From Candidatus Poribacteria bacterium (GTDB taxonomy: Bacteria > Poribacteria > WGA-4E > PCPOR2b): a stretch of DNA of 64,000 nucleotides. Positions 8,280-17,462 of the stretch are shown here, piece by piece. The position numbers and the translations under genes are program-made. How positions within the stretch are numbered: position 1 is the first letter of the stretch; each line of letters begins with the position of its first letter. Where the stretch lies: positions 1-64,000 of the forward strand of contig JAJEAL010000145.1 in the NCBI GenBank assembly GCA_022822785.1, read 5' to 3'. The notes below the pieces were generated by a model that was given only the letters and a program-made list of their open reading frames with translations, did not search any database and was not told the origin of the DNA.

Positions 8280-9491
8280 TTATGCTGCCAAAATTCGCTC
8301 GTATACCCGCATGCGTTCCCCTTCTGTCTCCTCCGGATCGACCAGCTTGAGCCACACCGCCTGATCCTTTCGTTCGCCACTGAGCTGATGCACTGGACCC
8401 GCTTGATCGGGACGTGAACCGCTCCAGATTACCTCTCCATCTTGCAGATAGATAAAAGAACCGGCGTGACGGCTGACTAACCGGTCTTGGTTCTCCTGAT
8501 AAAACAACGCCTGCTGAGACGCGGTTTGACGCAGGTTAGCGATTTTTTCGGTGGGATCCGTCTCCTCTGAATCAAACTCAGCGAGCGGTGGCTGTAACTC
8601 TCCCATATCAAAGTCGATCTCCTCCAGGTTCACAGTCCCAAATCCGTGCTCTGCAGCTACTGCAACGGGACTCCGATCACGACGGAAAGGCGGGTGGGGC
8701 CAATCGAGGCGGGGGTCGGTGCCCATCAGATAACTGCCGCAGGCATCCGTGGCAATCACATGATCACCGGCAATTAACGCATCGCAGATTCGGCCTTCTC
8801 CTCCCCATTCCCGTCTCGCTTGACCCGTCAAACCGTCAATGATGTTGAGACACGGTTGGGTAATCAGACCGAGGTCAGGCAGGACGTACGACAACCTGAT
8901 GACATGGTGAAAATAGGTTCTCACCCGCCCGTGCGGGGGTATGGGCGGCAGGCCAAAAAGGTTTTTGAGACACAACGTGATGCCCATAAAGGCGTGATTC
9001 TTCATTTTAGCGATGGAGATAAAGGCATCCGCTTCGCCAATGGAGGCAGAGAGTTGGTACTCGGAGAACATTATCCCGCCGCCGGGGACCTTGTATTGCG
9101 TAAAGGGTGGATCACCCGCTTCGACATAGGGAATATCGAACTCCTCGAAGATTGGGCGCATATTAAAATCGTCACCGGGACGCTGCCCTGCGGGCACCAT
9201 GCTCGTATCGAGTACGAAGATTTGTGCATCGGTACGTTCTCGCAATAGACGGAGCGATGCACGGAGCACATCGTCGTCAACCAATTCCTGCCGTCTGCCG
9301 CCAATCCGACGGATATTATCCGTACGCATCTGCATGTTCACCTTGATCCCGATTTTGCGGGCGTTTTCGATCTTCTCCCATGAGCGCGTCAGGGGAGCCG
9401 TAATCGTCTTGAGCCGTTCGTAAATCTCCTCCTGAGCGGCTTTGTGACTACAGTGAATCGCACGAACTTTGTACGCTTTCTCTTCGGACAT
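8280..9491 (-). CDS. DUF362-type protein
   Basis: 403 residues. The stretch AFISIAKMKNHAFMGITLCL, then KNLFG, IIDGL and ALIAGDHVIATDACG match the DUF362 family. The family's core is found alone or fused to 4Fe-4S ferredoxin domains; no ferredoxin Cys motif is present here. The biochemical role of the family is not established. The protein has no signal peptide. A single gene, with RadC downstream on the same strand after 53 bases. Confidence 0.8.
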   Translation of the reverse strand: MSEEKAYKVRAIHCSHKAAQEEIYERLKTITAPLTRSWEKIENARKIGIKVNMQMRTDNIRRIGGRRQELVDDDVLRASLRLLRERTDAQIFVLDTSMVPAGQRPGDDFNMRPIFEEFDIPYVEAGDPPFTQYKVPGGGIMFSEYQLSASIGEADAFISIAKMKNHAFMGITLCLKNLFGLPPIPPHGRVRTYFHHVIRLSYVLPDLGLITQPCLNIIDGLTGQARREWGGEGRICDALIAGDHVIATDACGSYLMGTDPRLDWPHPPFRRDRSPVAVAAEHGFGTVNLEEIDFDMGELQPPLAEFDSEETDPTEKIANLRQTASQQALFYQENQDRLVSRHAGSFIYLQDGEVIWSGSRPDQAGPVHQLSGERKDQAVWLKLVDPEETEGERMRVYERILAA

Positions 9492-9544
9492 ATTAAAATC
9501 TCCTTTTCAGTTGTGAATCGTAGATTTTGGTAATACAGCACTAC

Positions 9545-10264
9545 TTAAATTATCCGTTCTTCTTTCATACTGATATAGCATCCGTCCCCGATAATAACGT
9601 GATCTGTCACAGGGATATCGAGCAACTTCCCTGACTCGACTAGCCGCCGTGTCGCATGAATATCCTCCGGGCTGGGCGCGGGATCACCTGACGGATGGTT
9701 ATGCACGAGGACAATTGATGCCGCCGCTTCCTCTATTGCAAATCGAAAGACTTCGCGGGAGTGAATGATGCTCGCGTTTAAGCTCCCCTCGAAAATTCGG
9801 CGTTGCTTGGTCACATTGTTTTTTGTGTCGAGGCAGAGGACGTGGAGCTCCTCCTTTTGCAGATCTCGCATCGCGGGCATCACGATTCTGGCAACATCGG
9901 CGGGAGAGCCGATTTGCGCTTTCTCTTCGAGATATGCTGCCATCCGTCGTCCCAACTCAAAAGCTGCCATCAGTTGGCTTGCTTTTACTTTGCCCATCCC
10001 TTTGATACCTTCTGCGATCTGTATCTCGTTATCATCTGCCAATTGCTTCAAGTTGCCATCGTACTTCTGAAGCAGCTGTTCTGCAACCTGCACCGCAGTT
10101 GCGGTTCCCGTGCCCGTCCGAATAATAATTGCAATCAGTTCCGATGGTTTGAGTATCTGCGGACCGTATTTGTAAAGCCGTTCGAGCGGGCGTTCATCTT
10201 CGGGCAGGTCTTTTATCCGAAGCCGGTATCCTACTGTTTCCATTGTCTCATTCTTAGTAGCCAT
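9545..10264 (-). CDS. radC: RadC family protein (JAMM/MPN domain)
   Basis: 239 residues from the chosen ATG at 10264. The frame extends 24 codons further, but RadC proteins do not have that extension and GAGGATAGGA lies just upstream of 10264. The N-terminal helix-hairpin-helix region includes IAEGIKGMGKVKASQL, and the C-terminal metal-binding JAMM motif is VHNHPSGDPAPSPED with two His and the distal Asp. RadC was once linked to DNA repair, but its role is unsettled and many copies are tied to mobile elements. It diverges from the proteasome operon. Confidence 0.92.
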   Translation of the reverse strand: MATKNETMETVGYRLRIKDLPEDERPLERLYKYGPQILKPSELIAIIIRTGTGTATAVQVAEQLLQKYDGNLKQLADDNEIQIAEGIKGMGKVKASQLMAAFELGRRMAAYLEEKAQIGSPADVARIVMPAMRDLQKEELHVLCLDTKNNVTKQRRIFEGSLNASIIHSREVFRFAIEEAAASIVLVHNHPSGDPAPSPEDIHATRRLVESGKLLDIPVTDHVIIGDGCYISMKEERII

Positions 10265-10421
10265 CCGTGGTATCCTATCCTCATCAAAATAGAAAATTAT
10301 AGGGCAGATTATACCAAACTCAGGAACGGAAGGCAATAATTATGCGCTGTTGATTTCGCTTTTTTGATAGAAAGTTCGCCCCTGTAAGCGGTCACCTGAT
10401 GCGGAATCTTGACATTTTGTG

Positions 10422-10450
10422 TTGATGTTTGCTTACCGATGTGATAGAAT
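10422..10450 (+). promoter_or_regulatory. Likely promoter of the proteasome operon
   Basis: TTGATG at 10422-10427 and TAGAAT at 10445-10450 are separated by exactly 17 bases. The TAGAAT hexamer is the same as in the recombinase promoter. This would give a leader of about 270 bases before the ATPase gene. No supported gene lies in that leader. Confidence 0.55.
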
Positions 10451-10729
10451 ACAAACGCGCTTATCCGATGGAGTTATTTGATAAAAGCTATACCTTCGCT
10501 AGTTAACACTTTCTCAATTCGTCTTGGGCACCGAAGTACTAGTCAACCTGAGGCGACCGATTTTCCAGCTATAGATGAAACCTACTCGTTCAAGAGAATG
10601 TTAGCAACCGAAACCCGAAATACAATGGACGTGCTTTTGGGGAAATTTTCCCGCGCTGCGTTTACGGCGCAAACATTAACCTGCAATATAATCCAATACG
10701 ATTGACTATCCTGTTTAAGGAGGGGTTCA

Positions 10730-12481
10730 ATGCGTAACCAGAACGATAGAAATCGACCCAAGACGAGACCGGAAGACGATTTTCGACTATTCGACGACAT
10801 TGAGGAGGAGATTGAGGACGATGATGATCAGGTAGGAACCCCTCGTTCCCTGATGCTAGTGGATCGGCTTATTTATGCAACTCACGAGAACGATCGCCGC
10901 CGCCCGCTGCTATTTCAACTGCGCCGGGCGATTGTGGAAGACGAAATGACCTTCCAGGAAGCGCGGGAAGCCATCGTTGAGATGCAGGAAGCAATCGAAA
11001 AGTTGACCTCCCCTGCAAATCGGATTGGGACGCTGCTTGGAATGCCGAAAAAGGAAGTAGCCCATGTCATTCTGGGCGGATCTGAATACTATGCGAACAT
11101 CGATCCCCAGCTGGATCCTGCAGCCCTCAAGATTGGGTTTAGTGTCCTACTCAACGATGCTTATGTCATTGTCGGTGAGCTAGGATACAACACCTCTGGA
11201 TCGATTGCCAAGATCGTTGACCTGCTGCCCGACGGCCGGCTGCGCGTCGGGGGTGAACCCACTGGGTTGCAATCGATTATCCTACAACGCTCGACCGATT
11301 TAGCGAATGCGAAGCTAAAAGTCGGCGATGAGATTCGCATGGACCCAAACTCCAAAGTTGCCTTGGAATGCTTAGAAGTACAAGAAGCAAAGGATTACTA
11401 TCTCGAAGCGGTGCCGGACCTACCTTGGTCGAAAGTGGGTGGACTCGACGATACCATCCAGCTTATTAAGGATACCATCGAGCTACCGATTCTACATCCG
11501 GAGCTTTTCGACAAGTTCCAATACGCCCCTCCGAAAGGCTTTCTCCTACATGGCCCACCGGGGTGCGGAAAAACACTTATCGGCAAAGCAACCGCGCATA
11601 ACCTGACACAACGGTTGAGCGAAGAGGAAGGCGCTGACGTGGAAGGGTGCTTCCTACACATCAAAGGCCCCGAAATCTTGAATATGTGGCTCGGTGAGTC
11701 GGAACGCAAAGTCCGTGAAATCTTCCAGATAGCGCGTGAAAAAAGCAAAGAAGGCTATCTCCCCTTTGTGTTCATCGATGAGGCAGAATCAATTTTAGGG
11801 ACGCGCCGTTCATTTCGGTCTCATAACATCTCCAATACCGTAGTCCCAATGTTCTGCGCTGAAATGGATGGGATTGAATCACTGCAAGATGTTGTAATTA
11901 TCCTCGCAACGAACCGTCCCGATCTAATCGATCCGGCGATTTTACGTCCCGGACGAATTGATCGAAAGATTAAAGTCACCCGTCCTGACAAGGAGGCATC
12001 AAAATCAATCTTCCGTATTTACCTCACGCCAGATTTACCGCTCCATCCCACAATCCTTGATGCCCACAACGGTGATGTAGAGGCTTCAGTTTCGCACCTG
12101 ATTGATCAGGTCTCCGATGAACTGTTCCAACGAAATGAAGATAACAAGTTCTTAGAGGTCGCGCTACGAAGCGGTCGTCGGGATATTATGTATCGTGGCG
12201 ATCTCTGTAGCGGCGCTATCGTTGATTCCATTGTTCAACGCGCTAAAGAGTCGGCAATTAAACGTGCGATAGCAGGCATCGAAGACGAGGTAGGCATTCG
12301 GCTCGACGACCTGTTGGAGGGTGCATTGGCGGAATATCGCGAGAACGACATCTTCCCGCCGACAGATAGTGTCGAGGATTGGCTCAAACTCCTTGATTAC
12401 GATCCGGAGAATGTGGTCAAAGTCACTCCAGTCCGTCCGGAGAAATCAACGCGTAGAAAGCCGACGAGCACCGTGATTTAG
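10730..12481 (+). CDS. arc: Proteasome-activating AAA+ ATPase (ARC/Mpa type)
   Basis: 583 residues. It recognises modifier-tagged proteins, unfolds them and feeds them to the 20S core. In order: acidic disordered N terminus (1-38), helical coiled-coil region (about 40-95) that in Mpa binds Pup, double OB domain (about 95-225), and AAA+ domain with Walker A GPPGCGKT at 275-282, pore-loop region NMWLGESE near 319-326, and Walker B FVFIDE at 346-351. The C terminus ends Ser-Thr-Val-Ile and lacks both the Hb-Tyr-X tail of PAN and the Gln-Tyr-Leu tail of mycobacterial Mpa, so docking to the core may differ. First gene of the operon, 12 bases before dop; the ATG is preceded by AAGGAGG. Confidence 0.95.
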   Translation: MRNQNDRNRPKTRPEDDFRLFDDIEEEIEDDDDQVGTPRSLMLVDRLIYATHENDRRRPLLFQLRRAIVEDEMTFQEAREAIVEMQEAIEKLTSPANRIGTLLGMPKKEVAHVILGGSEYYANIDPQLDPAALKIGFSVLLNDAYVIVGELGYNTSGSIAKIVDLLPDGRLRVGGEPTGLQSIILQRSTDLANAKLKVGDEIRMDPNSKVALECLEVQEAKDYYLEAVPDLPWSKVGGLDDTIQLIKDTIELPILHPELFDKFQYAPPKGFLLHGPPGCGKTLIGKATAHNLTQRLSEEEGADVEGCFLHIKGPEILNMWLGESERKVREIFQIAREKSKEGYLPFVFIDEAESILGTRRSFRSHNISNTVVPMFCAEMDGIESLQDVVIILATNRPDLIDPAILRPGRIDRKIKVTRPDKEASKSIFRIYLTPDLPLHPTILDAHNGDVEASVSHLIDQVSDELFQRNEDNKFLEVALRSGRRDIMYRGDLCSGAIVDSIVQRAKESAIKRAIAGIEDEVGIRLDDLLEGALAEYRENDIFPPTDSVEDWLKLLDYDPENVVKVTPVRPEKSTRRKPTSTVI

Positions 12482-12493
12482 GGTCAAACGTTT

Positions 12494-14014
12494 ATGCAAA
12501 GACTTTTTGGAATCGAAACTGAATACGGAATTACGCTAGAGGCGGAAGAGCACGTCGATCCTGTCAACCAATCCGTCGAACTGATCAAGAGTTATCGGCA
12601 AGCGGATTTCCGGCCGATGTGGGACTATAGTGGTGAGGACCCGTTTCAGGATGAGCGCGGTTTCCGTGCAAAAACTTTACAGGAACACCCCGACGAGCAG
12701 GAACATCAGAAAGCGGACCGTCAGCGCAATCTGTCCTTCGTTGAAATCAAAAGCGATCTGATTCTGACTAACGGTGCCCGTTTATACAACGACCACGCCC
12801 ATCCCGAATACTCCACCCCGGAATGTTGTAGCCTTTTTCAATTGGTCGCTCACGATAAAGCGGGAGAGCGGATACTTCAGCAGTGCGCGGTCAGACGCAG
12901 CGAAAAATTGGGCAAACGTGTTTTGTTGTACAAGAACAACACCGACTTTCATGGACACAGTTACGGCTGCCACGACAACTACCTGATGTCGCGGGATATT
13001 CCTTTTGACGACCTCAAAGCGGGTATCATGCCGTTTTTTGTGACACGACAGATTTTTGCGGGCGCGGGGAAGGTAGGCATCGAAACTGAATCAGGATTGA
13101 CCTCCGCCGGTTTTTTTCAGATTGCCCAACGATCTGATTTCTTCCATGTCGAAGTTAGCGTGGATACCATGCACAACCGGCCGATTGTGAACACGCGTGA
13201 TGAACCGCACGCCGATCCGTCAAAATATCGGCGGCTACACGGCATTGTCGGCGATGCCAATATGTCAGAGTATGCGACCGCACTCAAGGTTGGCACAACT
13301 GCACTCGTCATAGATCTTATTGAGCAGAAACGTATCCCCGCACAGTTTGCCTTGCAGGACCCACTCTACGCGATTAAAGAAATCTCCCGCGACCAGACCT
13401 ATCAATGGCAGTTGAAACTGGCCAACGGTAAGACCATCTCCGCGATTGATTTGCAGCGAGAATATCTTGCATTAGCTCAAAAACACCTTGATGCGGAAAG
13501 CGGTGATACCGATTGGATACTTGTCGAATGGGAATCAACGCTTAATGCACTTGAAAAAGACCCGATGGACCTCACAGATAGGTTAGATTGGGTCGCTAAG
13601 AAATGGCTGTTGGAGACATTCATTGATGAGGAAGGACTGACCTGGGATGACCCGTGGTTACAGAGTCTCGACCTCGAATATCACAACATCGATCAAGAGG
13701 CGGGACTATACTATGAACTTGACGCGAGCAGCTTGGTGCGCCGCCTGGTTACCGATTGGCAGATAGAGGACGCCATCCACAATCCCCCCGCCGATACGCG
13801 CGCCTATTTTAGAGGCAAATCATTGGAGAAATTTGGCTCGCAAGTCAAATCGATTCAATGGGATAACGTTACCTTTAAGATAAAGGGCAAACGCGCCATT
13901 TCAGTGAGTATGAACCAACTCGCCGATCCAGAGATGGCAGAAAAGTACAATCGTATCCTCGACCAAGCAGAGACGGTTGAGGCGTTAGCTAAGAGCTTAA
14001 AGCTTCGTAAATAA
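12494..14014 (+). CDS. dop: Dop: deamidase/depupylase-type enzyme of the Pup/UBact system
   Basis: 506 residues, carboxylate-amine ligase fold. It begins MQRLFGIETEYG with the nucleotide/metal glutamates Glu8 and Glu10. The catalytic Asp100 lies in LYNDHAHPEYSTPE. The segment MWDYSGEDPFQDERGFR is the Dop-specific loop (actinobacterial Dop has WDYE..PLRDARGFD), which separates it from PafA. Because the modifier downstream already ends in Glu, deamidation is not needed and this enzyme most likely removes modifier from substrates. Twelve bases after the ATPase gene. Confidence 0.95.
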   Translation: MQRLFGIETEYGITLEAEEHVDPVNQSVELIKSYRQADFRPMWDYSGEDPFQDERGFRAKTLQEHPDEQEHQKADRQRNLSFVEIKSDLILTNGARLYNDHAHPEYSTPECCSLFQLVAHDKAGERILQQCAVRRSEKLGKRVLLYKNNTDFHGHSYGCHDNYLMSRDIPFDDLKAGIMPFFVTRQIFAGAGKVGIETESGLTSAGFFQIAQRSDFFHVEVSVDTMHNRPIVNTRDEPHADPSKYRRLHGIVGDANMSEYATALKVGTTALVIDLIEQKRIPAQFALQDPLYAIKEISRDQTYQWQLKLANGKTISAIDLQREYLALAQKHLDAESGDTDWILVEWESTLNALEKDPMDLTDRLDWVAKKWLLETFIDEEGLTWDDPWLQSLDLEYHNIDQEAGLYYELDASSLVRRLVTDWQIEDAIHNPPADTRAYFRGKSLEKFGSQVKSIQWDNVTFKIKGKRAISVSMNQLADPEMAEKYNRILDQAETVEALAKSLKLRK

Positions 14015-14050
14015 ATTACCAAATCTATTCTTTTACAGGAGGTCATTACC

Positions 14051-14248
14051 ATGACAGCACAGCATCTGATTTATCTACGCGATCGGATTCAAAGGCCGGT
14101 GAAACCGTCAGGCCCGGGCGACGGTGACGACGATGGTGGCCCCAAACGGCCAGATGTTACTAGACCGGATACGAGAAATCTGGTTAGGCGGATGCGGCGC
14201 GTCGATAAAGACCAATCCCGACGTTATCGCCAACGAACAGGTGAATAG
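14051..14248 (+). CDS. UBact/Pup-like protein modifier
   Basis: 65 residues, rich in Gly, Asp, Pro and Arg, with no hydrophobic core, as expected of an intrinsically disordered Pup-like tag. The C-terminal half contains NLVRRMRRVDKDQSRRYRQR and ends Thr-Gly-Glu, matching the conserved ends of UBact, the Pup relative reported in several Gram-negative phyla. The terminal Glu gamma-carboxylate would be joined to substrate lysines by PafA. A textbook AGGAGG stands 9 bases before the ATG. Its place between dop and prcB is the same as that of pup in actinobacteria. The gene is so short that it is easily missed. Confidence 0.93.
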   Translation: MTAQHLIYLRDRIQRPVKPSGPGDGDDDGGPKRPDVTRPDTRNLVRRMRRVDKDQSRRYRQRTGE

Positions 14249-14251
14249 CCA

Positions 14252-15064
14252 ATGACAAATTACAAGGGGGATTTCCTCGACCTCTTGAAAGCGCAAAATT
14301 GCCAGATCCAGTTGGATCTGCCCGCAACCCCCGCAGCCGGGGGGACCTTATCTTCCATCCAAGAGACAGAGGGGACGACCGTCCTCGCGGTGCGCTATAA
14401 AGATGGCGTTCTTATCGGTGGAGACCGGCGGGCGACGGCCGGGAACGTTGTGATGTACGATCGCGCGGAAAAGCTACTACAGATTGATGAGCACTCTGTT
14501 CTCGCTATTGCAGGTTCCCCTGCGACAGCCTATGAAATGGCGCGAGTCCTCGAACATTCGTTCCAATATTTCCGCCGAAGCCAGCTTCAGGAGTTAAGTC
14601 TGGAAGGGAAGCTACGGACCCTCTCCCGTCTCATCCGCGAGAATTTGCCCATGACACTGCAGGGCATCGGTGGCGTCATACCAATCTTTGCCATTTATGA
14701 TTTGCTGAGTGACGATGAAAACGGTGGCAAAATCTTCTTTTATGACGCACTAGGCGCCCATTTTGAGAGTGCCGATTTTGCGACCTCCGGATCCGGCTCG
14801 GTGTGGATCCGCGGGATTCTGTTCTATCAGAACCGTTGGGGCGATAAGCCACTTGCCGACATGGATGAGCAGGAAGCAACCATCACTGTTCTGAGGCTGC
14901 TCGATGCGGCGGCAGAATACGATTCAGCGACAAGCGGCTATAACCCAAAATCGAATATTTATCCAACCGTAAAAACGATTACGAAGGACGGCATTCATAA
15001 TCTCTCCGTCGAAAGGCTCAGAGAGGTTTATGCTGAATCGGTAGAGACAACTTATGCTAGATGA
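14252..15064 (+). CDS. prcB: 20S proteasome beta subunit
   Basis: 270 residues. A propeptide of about 41 residues is followed by Gly41-Thr42-Thr43; Thr42 becomes the N-terminal nucleophile after self-cleavage. Asp58 and Lys74 are at exactly the expected +16 and +32 positions. The fold-specific AGSPATA, GSGS and DSATSGY segments are present. It assembles in the two inner rings of the 28-subunit core with PrcA. The start lies three bases after the modifier stop, and the 3' end overlaps prcA by 11 bases, indicating translational coupling. Confidence 0.96.
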   Translation: MTNYKGDFLDLLKAQNCQIQLDLPATPAAGGTLSSIQETEGTTVLAVRYKDGVLIGGDRRATAGNVVMYDRAEKLLQIDEHSVLAIAGSPATAYEMARVLEHSFQYFRRSQLQELSLEGKLRTLSRLIRENLPMTLQGIGGVIPIFAIYDLLSDDENGGKIFFYDALGAHFESADFATSGSGSVWIRGILFYQNRWGDKPLADMDEQEATITVLRLLDAAAEYDSATSGYNPKSNIYPTVKTITKDGIHNLSVERLREVYAESVETTYAR

Positions 15065-15848
15065 ACCTTATCGGTGGCTTGAAGCCGTTAATAACCGCCG
15101 CGATTATATAGAAGACCAACTTCGCGGCGGGAGCCCTGTCGTCGGACTGAAATATGATGATGGACTTTTACTAGTAACCATTAGCAGGGGGCAACGCAAA
15201 ATCTTTGAGGTGCATGACCGGATTGCGCTCTCAGCTATCGGGCATAGCGCGGACGTCGAACGTCTACGCATGATGGCAACTGATACCGCCTCCGTGCAAG
15301 GGTTTCAGAGTTCGGTTGATGATGTAACCCTACATCGCCTGACACATTTCGTGCTTGGACCGACTATCAAACAATCTTTTGAAGCCATTTTCGGATCCGC
15401 CTATATCATTAAAATGCTGTTAGCAGAACTCGGTGTGCAGGGCGGGGGCGAAGGATTTATCTCCCTCAACTACGATGGCACTGTGCAAGCGAATCAGCAT
15501 AGCGAAGTTATCGGCGGCTCCCACGACGCTGAAATAGCGATGCAAAATTACCTATCCGCCGCTGAAACTTCCGAGCTTCCGCTTGACTCTGCCCTACAGT
15601 TAGCGCTAGAGACTTGGGTCGTTGGTTGGGAGCTAGGGGTGCAACAGACGGATGCCGATTCGGACGGGGAGGAGAACGCGCATTCGGAACCGGCGACGGA
15701 CAAAGCGCAACTGCACGAAGTTCTTCGGGAAGAATTGAAGTCGGGAGAGATTGAAGGTGCGGTCCTGGAAGCGTCACGTCGAAGCAATAATAAGTTTCGC
15801 CTGTTGGCTTCGGACGAAATTAGTGCAGCAGTCACAGATTGGCTTTAA
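15054..15848 (+). CDS. prcA: 20S proteasome alpha subunit
   Basis: 264 residues, non-catalytic outer-ring subunit that forms the gate and docking surface for the ATPase. The N-terminal helix region with RRDYIEDQLRGGSPVVGLKY and the following GQRKIFEVHDRIALSAIGHS match bacterial alpha subunits. There is no catalytic Thr. The C-terminal about 50 residues are acidic and probably flexible, as in actinobacterial PrcA. Overlaps prcB by 11 bases. Confidence 0.95.
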   Translation: MLDEPYRWLEAVNNRRDYIEDQLRGGSPVVGLKYDDGLLLVTISRGQRKIFEVHDRIALSAIGHSADVERLRMMATDTASVQGFQSSVDDVTLHRLTHFVLGPTIKQSFEAIFGSAYIIKMLLAELGVQGGGEGFISLNYDGTVQANQHSEVIGGSHDAEIAMQNYLSAAETSELPLDSALQLALETWVVGWELGVQQTDADSDGEENAHSEPATDKAQLHEVLREELKSGEIEGAVLEASRRSNNKFRLLASDEISAAVTDWL

Positions 15849-15890
15849 CTGAAGCGAAGGCAAACCGAGGTTTATCCCTGAGGCAAAATA

Positions 15891-17351
15891 GTGAGCAGAC
15901 GAATTTTCGGGATTGAAACTGAATTTGGCTGTATGGCAGACACGGATGGGGCGCTAGGTTCTTCCGAAGGGACCGCTGCACTCGTGAGGGACTATATCTT
16001 CCACGAGTTGAAGCTTGGGATGTCAGACATGCACTACCGAGATTGGGGAGAACCGCCCGGCAATGGCGGGTTTCTGTTCAACGGTGGTCGGCTTTACATC
16101 GACATGGGCCATCTTGAGTATGCGACGCCAGAGTGTATCAGTCTTTTCGATCTGATCGCCTACGACAGAGCCATCGAGCAGCTGATTATCACCATCCTTG
16201 ACGATGTTGGGTTGAAGGAAGATATCTCCTTCTTCAAGAACAATATCGATCATTTTACGGGAGCAACTTTTGGCTGCCATGAGAACTACCAACTCCGGCG
16301 CGATGTCCCCTTCTACAAGGTTGTTATCCCTACGCTGCTGCCGTTCTTCGTCACCCGTCAGATTTACGCGGGTGCAGGTCGTGTGGGTGGACACGAAGAA
16401 ATCCTCGAATTCGGGGATTCCCACCATCGGCGCGATGATTTTGTAGGCTACCAAATCTCTCAGCGTGCAGATCACATTGTCACGGAGATTTACGAGTGGA
16501 TCCAGTTCAGTCGAGCAATTATCAACACCCGGGATGAGCCACTTGGCGATTATACCAAATACCGACGGCTCCATCTGCTCGTCGGCGATTCAAACATGTC
16601 CGAATTTGCGGCAGCCTTGAAGGTCGGAACAACATCTTTGATACTAGACCTGCTTGAGGAAGGACACCGCCTACGCAACCTGAGTTTAATCAACCCCGTG
16701 CACGCTATCAAAGAGGTTTCGCGCGATCAGACCTTTCAGTGGATTGTCGAACTAGAATCGGGCGGCACTATCTCGGCGGTAGACCTGCAGCGCGAATATC
16801 TCAACCTCGCACAGAAGGTCCTAGCGGGCAGAGATGAAGATACCGATTGGGTATTGACCGAATGGGAATCGGTCTTGGACGACCTAGAAGCGGATCCGGA
16901 TCGGTTAATAGATCGCGTCGATTGGGTAACCAAGAAATGGCTGCTTGAGACTTTTATGGCAGAAGAGGGATTGGATTGGACGGACCCGTGGATAGAGAGC
17001 CTCGACCTTGAGTACCATCACCTCAACCGTGAGAAGGGGTTGTTTTACGAACTTGAAAACCAAGGGCATGTGAGACGGGTCACGACGGATGAACAGATTG
17101 AAGCCGCAATCCGGAATGCCCCTACAAATACAAGGGCAAAAGCTCGATCTTATATAATGCGTTTCCTGTCCCAACACCGCCTGCCGTGTATCATCGATTG
17201 GAATCAGATCTATTTTTCGCACGAAGAGCCCTTTGAGATGAAAGACCCCTTCCATACCTACGATGCGGAAGTGGAAGCATTGATGCATCGATTAAGCCAA
17301 CAACCGCGCCCGGTTTCCAGGCAGAAGCGCATCCGGTTGAGACGAGAGTGA
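15891..17351 (+). CDS. pafA: PafA: modifier (Pup/UBact) ligase
   Basis: 486 residues, starting with GTG (TGAGG 7 bases upstream). It activates the C-terminal Glu of the modifier with ATP and links it to substrate lysine. IFGIETEFG carries the nucleotide/metal glutamates, Asp71 in RLYIDMGHLEYATPE is the catalytic base, and FKNN, CHENY, INTRDEP and YRRLHLLVGDSNMSE are diagnostic. It lacks the Dop loop. About 40 percent of positions look shared with the dop product at 12494 by eye, so the pair are ancient paralogues. Last gene of the operon. Confidence 0.95.
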   Translation: MSRRIFGIETEFGCMADTDGALGSSEGTAALVRDYIFHELKLGMSDMHYRDWGEPPGNGGFLFNGGRLYIDMGHLEYATPECISLFDLIAYDRAIEQLIITILDDVGLKEDISFFKNNIDHFTGATFGCHENYQLRRDVPFYKVVIPTLLPFFVTRQIYAGAGRVGGHEEILEFGDSHHRRDDFVGYQISQRADHIVTEIYEWIQFSRAIINTRDEPLGDYTKYRRLHLLVGDSNMSEFAAALKVGTTSLILDLLEEGHRLRNLSLINPVHAIKEVSRDQTFQWIVELESGGTISAVDLQREYLNLAQKVLAGRDEDTDWVLTEWESVLDDLEADPDRLIDRVDWVTKKWLLETFMAEEGLDWTDPWIESLDLEYHHLNREKGLFYELENQGHVRRVTTDEQIEAAIRNAPTNTRAKARSYIMRFLSQHRLPCIIDWNQIYFSHEEPFEMKDPFHTYDAEVEALMHRLSQQPRPVSRQKRIRLRRE

Positions 17352-17406
17352 GATAACGGGGGTCAGAAACTTCACGATAACAAGGGAAATCGGAATCAAC
17401 CAAATG

Positions 17407-17432
17407 GCGATGTCAAAAACATCGCTTTTTTT
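17407..17432 (+). terminator. Rho-independent terminator of the proteasome operon
   Basis: Stem GCGATGT (17407-17413), loop CAAAA, stem ACATCGC (17419-17425), then seven T residues. It stands 55 bases after the pafA stop and before era. Confidence 0.85.
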
Positions 17433-17462
17433 GTTTCGTAAAACCAACTACGGAATCCTCAA

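Noticed and set aside
10265-10336. Longer N terminus for RadC
   Set aside because: The 24 additional residues are hydrophobic and not found in RadC proteins, and the ribosome binding site is next to the ATG at 10264.
10478-10705. 75-residue frame in the leader of the proteasome operon
   Set aside because: It starts with TTG without a binding site, has no recognisable features and lies within an apparent 5' leader.
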